A stretch of DNA of 64,000 bases from NCBI GenBank assembly GCA_964562155.1, contig CAZLRU010000006.1, positions 1 through 64,000 on the forward strand, given 5' to 3'. This document shows positions 16,079-23,564 of the stretch, one piece after another. The notes under the pieces are model-generated. The model searched no databases. It worked only from the letters and a program-made list of their open reading frames with translations, and was not told where the DNA came from. The stretch's first letter is position 1. Each line of letters starts with the position of its first letter. This DNA is from JAGOUY01 sp964562155 (GTDB lineage Bacteria; Patescibacteriota; Patescibacteriia; 2-12-FULL-60-25). A program made the position numbers and the translations under genes.

Positions 16079-16390
16079 ATGAAAACTGACATTCATCCAA
16101 CCTATTACACCAACGCCACGGTCACGTGTGCGTGTGGCAATGTCTTTACCGTTGGTTCGACGGTGGAGGATTTACGTATTGAATTGTGTTCGACCTGCCA
16201 CCCGTTCTATACGGGCAAGCAGAATTTTGTTGACACGTCCGGTCGTATTGATCGTTTTGTGGCAAAAACCACGGCTTCAGCCGCTAAGGCGGGAACGGCT
16301 CAGGGCAAGAAGCTTAAGAATGCCAAGCGTGCAGAAGTGAAGGCGGCCAAAAAAGCGGCTCAGCCAAAACTCGAAACGGTTGAGGCGTAG
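16079..16390 (+). CDS. rpmE: 50S ribosomal protein L31
   Basis: 103 residues. MKTDIHPxYY and the zinc ligands C18 and C20 (TCACG) with C37 and C40 (CSTC) mark the C+ (zinc-binding) form of L31, followed by HPFYTGKQxFVDTxGRIDRF. The last ~35 residues form an Ala/Lys-rich tail (AKRAEVKAAKKAAQ) absent from standard 70-residue L31. L31 bridges the subunits in the 70S ribosome. It is a monocistronic unit: own promoter and a strong terminator before prfA. Confidence 0.95.
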   Translation: MKTDIHPTYYTNATVTCACGNVFTVGSTVEDLRIELCSTCHPFYTGKQNFVDTSGRIDRFVAKTTASAAKAGTAQGKKLKNAKRAEVKAAKKAAQPKLETVEA

Positions 16391-16405
16391 CTGTGATACG
16401 ATAAG

Positions 16406-16445
16406 CGGTGCGTGGAGAAGGCTCTCCCGCACCGTTTTAGTTTTT
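16406..16445 (+). terminator. Terminator of rpmE
   Basis: A long perfect hairpin (CGGTGCG with CGCACCG, inner GGAGA/TCTCC, loop AGGC) followed by TTTTAGTTTTT. prfA starts 8 bases later, so prfA must have its own promoter or rely on read-through. Confidence 0.9.
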
Positions 16446-16452
16446 CCTTTCT

Positions 16453-17520
16453 ATGTCACTTATTGATCAAGCTAAGCAGGCTCAGATTGCCATGAAAGAA
16501 GCGGAGGCTAAATTGGCTGATCCAGCTGTGCTTGGTGATCAGAAAAAATTGAAGGAAGCGTCGATGGCCTATAATCGATCGAAGGAATTGGCTGAAGGAG
16601 GAGCTTTGCTTGAAGGTCTTATGAGTGCGCTTACGGAGGCTCGGCTAGCGCTTCAGTCTGAGGATGCGGATATGAAAGAGATGGGGGCGTCTGAGGTTGC
16701 GCGTCTTGAGCCCGAGGTCCAGGCGGCGTCGGAAGCGTTTGAATTATTGCTTATTCCTCCTGATCCGCATGATCAGAATGATGTTATTATCGAAATTCGT
16801 GCTGGAGCGGGCGGGGATGAAGCCGCCTTGTTTGCGTTTGATCTGACCCGCATGTATTTACGGTTTGCGGAACGTCGAGGTTGGAAAACGGCTTTGATTT
16901 CTGAATCTAAAACCGAAGGGGGAGGATATAAAGAGGTTATTTTTGGAGTGATGGGAGCGGGGGCGTATGGGTGGCTTAAGTTTGAATCAGGTGTGCATCG
17001 TGTTCAGCGTGTACCGAGTACAGAGAAGCAGGGCCGTATTCATACGTCGACGGCGACGGTGGCGGTTATGCCGGAGATTGAGGAGACTGAGGTGCGTATT
17101 GACGCGAAAGATTTGCGTATTGATACCTTTTGTTCTGGCGGAAAGGGTGGACAGTCGGTGAATACGACTAAGTCGGCGGTGCGTATTACGCATATTCCAA
17201 CGGGGATCGTTGCCAGCTGTCAGGATGAGCGTTCACAGCTACAAAATCGTGAACGAGCGATGACGATTTTGCGTGCACGTGTGTGGGAGGCCGAGGAGAT
17301 AAAAAAACGTGCTACCTTGGATGCGGATCGTCGTGCTCAGATTGGGAGTGGAGATCGTTCGGAAAAAATTCGTACGTATAACACCCCGCAGGATCGGATT
17401 ACCGATCATCGTATTAAGAAATCTTGGCACAATATTCAATTGATTTTGGATGGTGATCTAGAGGCGGTTGTTATGGCTATTAAGTCTGGGAAAAAAGGGA
17501 ATGAAGAGGATGAAGAATAA
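16453..17520 (+). CDS. prfA: Peptide chain release factor 1
   Basis: 355 residues. The codon-reading tripeptide is P188-S189-T190 (PxT type), which identifies RF1 (UAA/UAG) rather than RF2. The peptidyl-hydrolysis GGQ is at 232-234 within GGKGGQSVN. GAGGDEAALFA and SEKIRTYNxPQDRxTDHR are further RF1 signatures. No prmC methyltransferase, which usually modifies the GGQ Gln, follows; a nucleotidyltransferase gene starts 5 bases after the stop and is probably cotranscribed. Confidence 0.97.
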   Translation: MSLIDQAKQAQIAMKEAEAKLADPAVLGDQKKLKEASMAYNRSKELAEGGALLEGLMSALTEARLALQSEDADMKEMGASEVARLEPEVQAASEAFELLLIPPDPHDQNDVIIEIRAGAGGDEAALFAFDLTRMYLRFAERRGWKTALISESKTEGGGYKEVIFGVMGAGAYGWLKFESGVHRVQRVPSTEKQGRIHTSTATVAVMPEIEETEVRIDAKDLRIDTFCSGGKGGQSVNTTKSAVRITHIPTGIVASCQDERSQLQNRERAMTILRARVWEAEEIKKRATLDADRRAQIGSGDRSEKIRTYNTPQDRITDHRIKKSWHNIQLILDGDLEAVVMAIKSGKKGNEEDEE

Positions 17521-17525
17521 TCTAT

Positions 17526-18212
17526 ATGGATGCTGTTATTCTTGCCGCTGGTCGAGGGACGCGTTTACGTCCGCTTACGGATACGATGCCTAAGCCACTT
17601 ATCCCAATTGCAGGGAAGGGGACGTTGCCGCGTTTGTTGGATATTTTGCCGGCGGCCGTGAGTCGCGTGATTATTGTTGTTGGGTATCTTGGAGATAAGA
17701 TTCGTGAAGAGATTGGCGATCATTCTCACCATCGTCAGGTTGAATATGCTGCACAAGGGGCGCTGGATGGAACAGGGGGCGCTCTTCGATGGGCTCGACC
17801 TCTTATTCGATCGGAGCGTTTTTTGGTGTTAATGGGGGACGATCTATATGCGGCGCGTGATCTTGAGCGCTTGGTCGAATGTGAACGAGGGGTGCTTGTG
17901 CAGACGAACACGTTGTCTAAAGATGGTATGGATGTTTGGAGTGTTGAGGACGGCAAGCTTGTTGATTTAATCAGTGGAAATAAGGGCGAGGTGGGGGTAA
18001 CGAACCCGGGAGCGTACCTTCTTGGTCATGAGTGGTTTGATACGGAGCCTGTGCTTACGCCGGGTAAGACCGATGAATGGTCGATTCCCCACGCTATTCC
18101 TCAATTGCTCGCTAAACATTCTTTTCAGGTAGTGGAGGCTTCTTTTTGGCAGATGTGTGGGACATTTGAGGAGATTGCAGAGGCGGAGAAGAAATTGAGC
18201 GAGAACGCGTAG
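17526..18212 (+). CDS. NTP-transferase (sugar-phosphate nucleotidyltransferase)
   Basis: 228 residues. N-terminal LAAGRGTRLRPLTDTMPKPL is the nucleotidyltransferase signature (GxGTRLxPLT...PKPL). VLMGDDLY carries a metal-binding Asp region, and GTGGALRWA is the acceptor-side loop. It joins a sugar-1-phosphate to an NTP. It could supply dTDP-glucose to the rmlB operon 6 kb away or another sugar nucleotide; sequence alone does not separate RmlA-, GalU- or GlmU-type. Probably cotranscribed with prfA. Confidence 0.85.
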   Translation: MDAVILAAGRGTRLRPLTDTMPKPLIPIAGKGTLPRLLDILPAAVSRVIIVVGYLGDKIREEIGDHSHHRQVEYAAQGALDGTGGALRWARPLIRSERFLVLMGDDLYAARDLERLVECERGVLVQTNTLSKDGMDVWSVEDGKLVDLISGNKGEVGVTNPGAYLLGHEWFDTEPVLTPGKTDEWSIPHAIPQLLAKHSFQVVEASFWQMCGTFEEIAEAEKKLSENA

Positions 18213-18308
18213 TAATCTTCTCTTCTTCCGTCATCCTGAGCGTAGTTCCACGGAGCCGAGGGGCCTCGACTTGAGACAGGTAGCCCTGCGGGCGGCAGAA
18301 AAGAAAAT

Positions 18309-18450
18309 TAGGCGATGGGCTCCGACCGGAAGGTCTTTTCCGCTCGCTCCGTAACTTGCTAACCATATAGCTTTTGGCTTCGCATTGGGTTTTGATAGCT
18401 TCGGACATACTCACTCGCAAAAAGACCTCCCGATCGGAGCCCTAGATAGG
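18309..18450. repeat. Palindromic intergenic element, copy A
   Basis: 142 bases starting TAGGCGATGGGCTCCGA and ending TCGGAGCCCTAGATAGG. The arms 18317-18339 and 18420-18442 pair over 23 positions with two mismatches. The end sequences recur at 51714-51920 while the interior differs. An AG/G-rich tract (GGGGGAGAGGGAGGGG) follows immediately, as in copy B. Upstream (18229-18300) is a further REP-like fragment beginning GTCATCCTGAGCG. Not coding. Confidence 0.7.
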
Positions 18451-18489
18451 ATGAGAGGGGGAGAGGGAGGGGATGGGATTGGGAGATAC

Positions 18490-18518
18490 TCGATACTGTG
18501 TACTCGATACTGTATACT
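18490..18518 (+). promoter_or_regulatory. CTCGATA-class promoter
   Basis: TCGATA (18490-18495), exactly 17 bases, TATACT (18513-18518); the ATG is 9 bases further on. A second ACTCGATACTG copy sits inside the spacer. Confidence 0.65.
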
Positions 18519-18527
18519 TCTTTTGAT

Positions 18528-19193
18528 ATGCCAGCGCGTGTTTCTCGTCAGGAGCTTGGGACCCATGTGGGGCGGGTGATTTTTAAGGCTCAATCTACTT
18601 CAAAAGCGATTGCGAAGAAGTTATCGGCGTTGCCGGCGGATAAGTTGAAATCGGCGATGGAGCGACGGGGGCTTGGGGATGTTTCAGTGAAAAAGTTATC
18701 TGAAGTTTTATCCGGAAAGGATCGTGTAGGAATGAAGCAAGGGGATTTGCGACGGGCGGTTGAGGCGTTGCAAGATGTGGGTGTCGCGAAGGAGGTGCGT
18801 ACGGCGAGTCAGATGGTGCAGACAGCTGCGGAAGAAATTCAGCGAGGAAATGGGTTAAGAAGTTTGGAGCCGGGTAAGCGATTATTGAAAAATGTGAATG
18901 ATTTAGGTGCGCAACGTCAGTTGGAAGAGCAGATGATGAGGAGCGAAGGACGTGGTGAGCCCGTTGGGATTATGGAGAAGGTGCGTGGGGTGGTTGGTGT
19001 TATGCAACGCGCGAATAAGGATGGGGTAGGGATGACAAAAGCGATGGAGAAATTAGCGGCTAATCCTGAGGCGCATGTTGCGGGTGATGATCAAGGAGGG
19101 ATTCGCGGGTTACGGCACTCGATTCGACAGGCATTGGGGATTCAGCAAGAGCATAACGTGACGATGAATATCGTTAATAAACCAAAGACCTGA
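18528..19193 (+). CDS. Hypothetical basic helical protein
   Basis: 221 residues, not recognised. Lys/Arg/Glu/Ala-rich and mostly helical, without membrane helix, signal peptide or visible catalytic motif. A GKDRVGMKQGDLRRAVEAL segment (about 68-90) and GIRGLRHSIRQALG (about 192-206) are the most structured-looking parts. ATG 18528 was chosen because the upstream in-frame start lies before the promoter's -10 box. Monocistronic between a CTCGATA-class promoter and a terminator that overlaps the stop. Confidence 0.65.
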   Translation: MPARVSRQELGTHVGRVIFKAQSTSKAIAKKLSALPADKLKSAMERRGLGDVSVKKLSEVLSGKDRVGMKQGDLRRAVEALQDVGVAKEVRTASQMVQTAAEEIQRGNGLRSLEPGKRLLKNVNDLGAQRQLEEQMMRSEGRGEPVGIMEKVRGVVGVMQRANKDGVGMTKAMEKLAANPEAHVAGDDQGGIRGLRHSIRQALGIQQEHNVTMNIVNKPKT

Positions 19194-19224
19194 CACGGGT
19201 TTATCTCTGTGTTAAGGTCTTTTT
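19184..19224 (+). terminator. Terminator overlapping a stop codon
   Basis: AAAGACC-TGACAC pairs with GTGTTA-AGGTCTTT (one G-U), followed by TTTT. The 5' arm contains the end of the preceding gene. Confidence 0.75.
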
Positions 19225-19253
19225 GCGAATAGTCGCACGTTTCGAGGTGTGTA

Positions 19254-19373
19254 ATGAGTAGTCTGGAAGCAAGGGTCTATAGGAGCTACGTTCGTCCGTT
19301 TCTCTTCAGCGTTCTTGGTGATCGTGGCTTTCGACACGTGAGTGAGCTGCGTCGGCGCGGGGGTGTGCGATGA
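19254..19373 (+). CDS. Small ORF coupled to pyrC
   Basis: 39 codons, ATG with GAGGTG five bases ahead, and its TGA overlaps the pyrC ATG (ATGA). The peptide contains VYRSYVRPFLFSVLGDRGF, faintly reminiscent of the N-terminus of dihydroorotate dehydrogenase (YxxxRPLLFxLDxExAH), so it may be a remnant of pyrD or a translational-coupling leader. It has the same C/G-ending codon style as pyrC. No further evidence that the peptide itself is functional. Confidence 0.4.
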   Translation: MSSLEARVYRSYVRPFLFSVLGDRGFRHVSELRRRGGVR

Positions 19374-20488
19374 GCGCGCCGATCTACGTTCGCGATCTTC
19401 GCGAGTTTTTCCTCATTGATATTGTCGATACGCATGGCCATGTTCGCAGGCTTCGCGAGCTCGTTCCTCGTCCCCCGGACATCGTTCCGGAGGGGGGACT
19501 GCTGCCGCGTGTCATCGGCTATACCGCTTCGCGCTTTTCGCGCTTCCTTGTCATGCCGAATGTTCCGGCGATCGATACGGCGGCGGATCTCGTGCAGTAT
19601 TGGTTGGACATCGCATCGGTCAATGAGTGGCAATCGCAGCCGCTCATGACCTTTAAGATCGGTCCGAATACCACGCCGGAGGAGGTCGAGCGATGTGCTA
19701 AGGCGGGCGCGGTCGCTGGGAAGTTGTATCCGGCTGGCGTTACTACCGGTTCGGAAGGCGGGGTCCAGGATTTTATGGCCCTGTGGCCGGTCTTGGCTGC
19801 CATGGAGGCATGGGATCTCGTACTCTGTCTCCACGGAGCGATGCCGGGCGTGTTCATTCTCGATAGTGAAGTGGCGATTCACCAGATCGTTGAGCAGATC
19901 ATCAAGGCGTTTCCGCGGCTGCGTATCGTCTTTGAGCACATGAGTGACCGTCGCACGGTTGAGTTCGTCGATCGTCACGCACGCGCCGGGGCGCGCATCG
20001 CTGGTGGTATCACGGCGCACCACTTGGTGCACACCCTGCATGATGTCGTGGGCGGCGTTAAGCTGCCGGTACACCTCGTTTGTCAACCGATCTACCTTCG
20101 ACCGGAAGATAAGGAAGCTCTGCTCACCGCTGCGCTCAGCGGTCTTCCCTGGTTTTTCTTTGGGAGTGACACCGCTCCCCATCGTTTGCGTGACAAGGAA
20201 TGTGCGCATGCCTCGTGCGGAGTCTTCTCGGCACCGATTGCGCTCGAAGTCGTTGTTCAGATCTTCGATATGGGTGGCGGTACGCTTGGGGCGCTGCGCG
20301 CGTTTCTGGCTGAGAACGCGAAGCGGTTCTATGGACTTACGGATCTTCCGGGTCATGTTATTCGCCTTCAGCGGTCGGAGTGGTCGTTCAACCCCGCTCC
20401 TGTGCTCGGGCTGACGGGTGTCGTGCCGTGGTGCCCCTGGGACAAGCTTACCTGGCGGGTAACCCAGGAAATCCCTCTGATTAGCTGA
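19370..20488 (+). CDS. pyrC: Dihydroorotase (PyrC-type)
   Basis: 372 residues. The amidohydrolase metal ligands are visible: DTHGHVR (HxH near residue 20), KLYPAGVTT with the carbamylated Lys, LCLHGAM, ITAHHL, and the Asp in FFGSDTAPH. VMPNVPAIDTAAD is the substrate-binding MPN segment, and CQPIYLRPEDKEAL matches the type II class. It closes carbamoyl-aspartate to dihydroorotate in pyrimidine synthesis. No other pyr gene lies in the window apart from a possible pyrD-like 39-codon ORF coupled upstream. Codons are C/G-ending and unlike the flanking genes, consistent with recent acquisition. Confidence 0.88.
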   Translation: MSAPIYVRDLREFFLIDIVDTHGHVRRLRELVPRPPDIVPEGGLLPRVIGYTASRFSRFLVMPNVPAIDTAADLVQYWLDIASVNEWQSQPLMTFKIGPNTTPEEVERCAKAGAVAGKLYPAGVTTGSEGGVQDFMALWPVLAAMEAWDLVLCLHGAMPGVFILDSEVAIHQIVEQIIKAFPRLRIVFEHMSDRRTVEFVDRHARAGARIAGGITAHHLVHTLHDVVGGVKLPVHLVCQPIYLRPEDKEALLTAALSGLPWFFFGSDTAPHRLRDKECAHASCGVFSAPIALEVVVQIFDMGGGTLGALRAFLAENAKRFYGLTDLPGHVIRLQRSEWSFNPAPVLGLTGVVPWCPWDKLTWRVTQEIPLIS

Positions 20489-20543
20489 ATCTTCCCTTCT
20501 TTTCTTCATTTTCTGAGTCTGTCTTGCCTTGCAGGGCGGACTC

Positions 20544-20572
20544 TTGCTTTTTTTGCGAAGATTAGCTACTAT
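20544..20572 (+). promoter_or_regulatory. Promoter of rpsB
   Basis: TTGCTT (20544-20549), 17 bases, TACTAT (20567-20572). It predicts transcription from about 20579 and a leader of roughly 125 bases, unusually long for this genome. Confidence 0.55.
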
Positions 20573-20578
20573 CTTGCC

Positions 20579-20703
20579 ACTTGCGTCCTTTTGGACCGAG
20601 CTTATTCATCTCGAAAGTGCTCGTAAAAACGTTGTCTTGATTCCTCCTCGATCTTGATCGGGGCCGAGTCGACGGAGCGCTTCGTTCTAAGGAATCGATT
20701 TCT
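20579..20703 (+). promoter_or_regulatory. rpsB 5' leader, possible autoregulatory structure
   Basis: The leader contains GTCC-TTTT-GGAC, CGAG...CTCG and GGAGCG-CTTCGTTC hairpins. Ribosomal protein S2 represses its own operon through the leader in many bacteria. I cannot match this leader to a described S2-binding motif. Confidence 0.35.
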
Positions 20704-21444
20704 ATGCCTACTTCACCTAGCTTGAGCGACATGCTCCAGGCCGGTGTCCACTTCGGACACCAAACCTCTAAATGGCACCCAAAGATGAAAAAATATCTCT
20801 TTGGCAGCCGTCAGGGGATTCATATTATTAATTTGGAAGAGACGCAGAAAGGTCTCGATGCAGCCATGGCGTACGTGAAAAAAGTCACGTTGCGCGGTGG
20901 AATCGTGTTGTTTGTTGGAACTAAGAAACAAGCTTCCTCGATTGTGGCGGAGGCCGCTGCTTCTTGCGCGATGCCATTTGTTAACAAGCGTTGGTTGGGT
21001 GGAACATTGACGAACTTTGCGAGCATGGCTCAGCTTATTCGTCGCTACAAAGACATGAAGCGCCGCCAGGAAAAAGGCGAACATGCTAAATACACCAAAT
21101 TTGAGCAGCTCAAAATTACCGAGCAAATTGCTTTATTGGATGAAAAGGTGGGTGGTATCCAGGAGCTCACGCGCATTCCCGATGCAATTTTCATTTTTGA
21201 TATTCGTAAGGATAAGACCGCTTTGGAAGAAGCTATGCGCCGTGGGATTAAGGTCATTGCTGTTTGTGATAGCAATGTGAACCCAGGTGATGTTGATTAC
21301 CCAATTCCTGCCAACGATGACGCTGTCAAAGCGATTGATTTGATCGCCAAGATGATGGCTGGTGCGATTAACGAAGGTCGTAAAGAATGGGAATCTGCCC
21401 GTGCTCGTTTGGGAGCGACGCTCGTAACCCCAACGAAACAGTAG
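20704..21444 (+). CDS. rpsB: 30S ribosomal protein S2
   Basis: 246 residues. LLQAGVHFGHQT-like opening (MLQAGVHFGHQTSKWHPKM), GTKKQA, KRWLGGTLTNF, PDAIFIFD and NPGDVDYPIPANDD are S2 hallmarks. S2 joins the small subunit late and helps position S1 or mRNA. It pairs with tsf 52 bases downstream, the standard rpsB-tsf operon. Codon choice is that of a strongly expressed gene. Confidence 0.98.
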   Translation: MPTSPSLSDMLQAGVHFGHQTSKWHPKMKKYLFGSRQGIHIINLEETQKGLDAAMAYVKKVTLRGGIVLFVGTKKQASSIVAEAAASCAMPFVNKRWLGGTLTNFASMAQLIRRYKDMKRRQEKGEHAKYTKFEQLKITEQIALLDEKVGGIQELTRIPDAIFIFDIRKDKTALEEAMRRGIKVIAVCDSNVNPGDVDYPIPANDDAVKAIDLIAKMMAGAINEGRKEWESARARLGATLVTPTKQ

Positions 21445-21496
21445 GAGCGTTGGGCATCAGTACGTAACCTCATTTTGATCTTTATATTGAATTATT

Positions 21497-22111
21497 ATGG
21501 CTATTGACGCAAAGACGGTCGCGGAGCTCCGCAACCGCACTGGAGCCGGCATGGTTGACTGTAAAGTTGCCTTGGACGAAGCTCAGGGAGATATTGAGCA
21601 AGCGATTGAGGTCTTAAAGAAGAAGGGGGCTATTAAGGCGGCTAAGAAGCAGTCTGAGCGCACCGCTTCCGAAGGGTTGATCGCGACGTACGTTCATCAC
21701 AATGGAAAACTCGCAGCGATGGTTGAGCTGGCGTGCGAGACGGACTTTGTGGCGCGTACGGAGGACTTTAAAGCCTTGGCTGATGAATTGGCCTTACAGG
21801 TTGCAGCCATGGATCCAACGTATGTGAGCCCAGAGCTTATCCCTGCTGAAGTTGTAGAGAAGAAGCGCGCAGAATTTATGGCGGAAATGGCGGATGATAA
21901 GAAGCCTGAGGATATTAAAGCAAAAATCATCGAAGGCAAGTTGAATAAATGGTATTCGGAAGTGTGTTTGACCAAGCAAACCTTGATCAAAGACGACAAT
22001 AAAACCGTCGAACAGCTGATCACGGAGAAGGTGGCAACGATTGGGGAAAAGATCCAGCCAACGCGCATGATGCGTATGCAGATGGCGGCTCCAAGCGGTC
22101 AAACGTGCTAA
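21497..22111 (+). CDS. tsf: Elongation factor Ts
   Basis: 204 residues, the short form seen in Thermus, with a single core subdomain. The EF-Tu-contacting VAELRNRTGAGMVDCKVAL lies in the N-terminal UBA-like domain, and ETDFVARTEDF in the core. It recycles EF-Tu-GDP. Second gene of the rpsB operon, which ends at the terminator at 22144. Confidence 0.97.
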   Translation: MAIDAKTVAELRNRTGAGMVDCKVALDEAQGDIEQAIEVLKKKGAIKAAKKQSERTASEGLIATYVHHNGKLAAMVELACETDFVARTEDFKALADELALQVAAMDPTYVSPELIPAEVVEKKRAEFMAEMADDKKPEDIKAKIIEGKLNKWYSEVCLTKQTLIKDDNKTVEQLITEKVATIGEKIQPTRMMRMQMAAPSGQTC

Positions 22112-22143
22112 AGGGTGGGAGCGTAGCTTCCGTATTTAACAAG

Positions 22144-22169
22144 ACATCTCGCTTAGGCGGGGTGTTTTT
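22144..22169 (+). terminator. Terminator of the rpsB-tsf operon
   Basis: ACATCTCGC/GCGGGGTGT (two G-U pairs) with loop TTAG and four T after the stem. Confidence 0.85.
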
Positions 22170-22187
22170 GTTATTCTTCTTTCCACT

Positions 22188-22508
22188 ATGGATTTTCAAC
22201 AATTGCAGATGCGCGCCCTTGAGATTCGTAAGCGGTATGAGGGTTACGAGGTAAAAAAGTGGGGCAAGCGTTGGACACGTGAGCAGGTAGCGGAGGGATT
22301 TGTTGGTGACGTAGGTGATTTAATGAAGTTGGTATTAGCTAAGTCGGGCGTACGTGCTATTGAAGATGTAGACGCGAAGTTTGCGCACGAGTTATCAGAC
22401 TGTTTGTGGTCGGTGATTGTGCTTGCCAACGAATATGGCATTGATCTTGAAGAAACATTTTTAAACACCATGAATGAGCTTGAAAAAAAGATAGAAACAT
22501 TGAAATAA
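22188..22508 (+). CDS. MazG-like nucleotide pyrophosphohydrolase-domain protein
   Basis: 106 residues, one MazG repeat. The metal-binding acidic helix is GFVGDVGDLMKLV, where typical members have EExGE, and the second is HELSDCLWSVIVLANEYGID, matching ExxD. Glu-to-Asp changes in the first motif make activity uncertain. All-alpha NTP pyrophosphohydrolases clean up non-canonical NTPs. Sits alone between the tsf terminator and the gap promoter. Confidence 0.75.
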   Translation: MDFQQLQMRALEIRKRYEGYEVKKWGKRWTREQVAEGFVGDVGDLMKLVLAKSGVRAIEDVDAKFAHELSDCLWSVIVLANEYGIDLEETFLNTMNELEKKIETLK

Positions 22509-22519
22509 GATTGCTTGGC

Positions 22520-22548
22520 TCGATATGCGGTAGGTGATCCTGTATACT
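22520..22548 (+). promoter_or_regulatory. CTCGATA-class promoter of gap-pgk
   Basis: TCGATA (22520-22525), exactly 17 bases, TATACT (22543-22548), then 8 bases to the ATG, so transcription would begin at or next to the start codon. Confidence 0.7.
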
Positions 22549-22556
22549 GTTTCCAT

Positions 22557-23564
22557 ATGCCAACTATTGCGATTAATGGGTTTGGGAGAATTGGACGGAA
22601 TGTATTGAAAGCGGGGTGGAACATGCCAGGGTTTAAGGTGGTTGCTATTAATGATTTGACTGATACCAAGACGCTCGCGCATTTGCTCCGTCATGATACG
22701 GCCTATGGTCCGTTTGATAAGAAGGTGGAATCAGATGAGAAGAACTTGATTGTCTCGGGGAAGAAAATCCAAGTCTTTGCTGAGAAAGATCCGAGTGTGT
22801 TGCCTTGGGGAGCGTTGGGCGTTGATATTGTGCTTGAATGCACGGGGCGATTTACGACCGCTGAGACGGCCAAGGCGCATCTAAAAGCGGGAGCCAAGCG
22901 AGTGATTATTTCCGCGCCTGCCAAGGGGGAGGGTGTAGTTACCCATGTATTGGGGGTGAATGGGAGTGGGGCGGGTAAAAAGGACCAGATTTTGAGTAAT
23001 GCGAGTTGTACCACAAATTGTATTGCGCCTGTGGCCGCGGTTATGGAGGCGGCATTTGGGATTCAAAAAGCGATGATGACAACGGTTCATTCCTATACGG
23101 CTTCGCAGGTCTTACAGGATGCGCCGGCTAAGGATTTGCGTGAAGCGCGTGCGGCGGCTGAGAATATTGTTCCTACGACAACCGGTGCAGCAATCGCGAC
23201 AGGATTAGTCATTCCCAGTTTGAAGGGGTTGTTTGATGGGTTGTCGGTACGCGTGCCGACGCCGGTGGTGTCTCTCTCTGATTTTACGATGTTACTCAAG
23301 AGGCGTGTGACGGTTGAAGAGGTGAATCAGGTGTTTCGGGAGGCGGCGGCACATCCTGCATGGCATGGTATTTTGGAGGTGACGGATGAGCCTCTGGTTT
23401 CTTCTGATTTTATCGGGAATCCAGCTTCCGCGATTGTGGACTTGGGTCTTACGCGTGTGATTGATGGTGACTTTGTTAAGGTGGTTGCGTGGTATGACAA
23501 TGAATGGGGATATTCAAACCGTTTGGCGGAGTTGGCGCTTGAAGTTGGAAAGAATTTGGTATGA
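22557..23564 (+). CDS. gap: Glyceraldehyde-3-phosphate dehydrogenase
   Basis: 335 residues from ATG 22557, chosen because INGFGRIGRN starts at residue 5 and the promoter lies directly upstream. Catalytic C151 lies in SNASCTTNC, and HSYTASQ and WYDNEWGYSNR are further signatures. It oxidises glyceraldehyde-3-phosphate with NAD(P) in lower glycolysis. Overlaps pgk by 4 bases (ATGA), so the two consecutive steps are translationally coupled. Confidence 0.98.
   Translation: MPTIAINGFGRIGRNVLKAGWNMPGFKVVAINDLTDTKTLAHLLRHDTAYGPFDKKVESDEKNLIVSGKKIQVFAEKDPSVLPWGALGVDIVLECTGRFTTAETAKAHLKAGAKRVIISAPAKGEGVVTHVLGVNGSGAGKKDQILSNASCTTNCIAPVAAVMEAAFGIQKAMMTTVHSYTASQVLQDAPAKDLREARAAAENIVPTTTGAAIATGLVIPSLKGLFDGLSVRVPTPVVSLSDFTMLLKRRVTVEEVNQVFREAAAHPAWHGILEVTDEPLVSSDFIGNPASAIVDLGLTRVIDGDFVKVVAWYDNEWGYSNRLAELALEVGKNLV

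Noticed and set aside
19286..20509. Open frame of 407 codons on the minus strand across pyrC
   Set aside because: The plus strand encodes a clear dihydroorotase with metal ligands; the antisense translation is Arg-rich with no recognisable fold.
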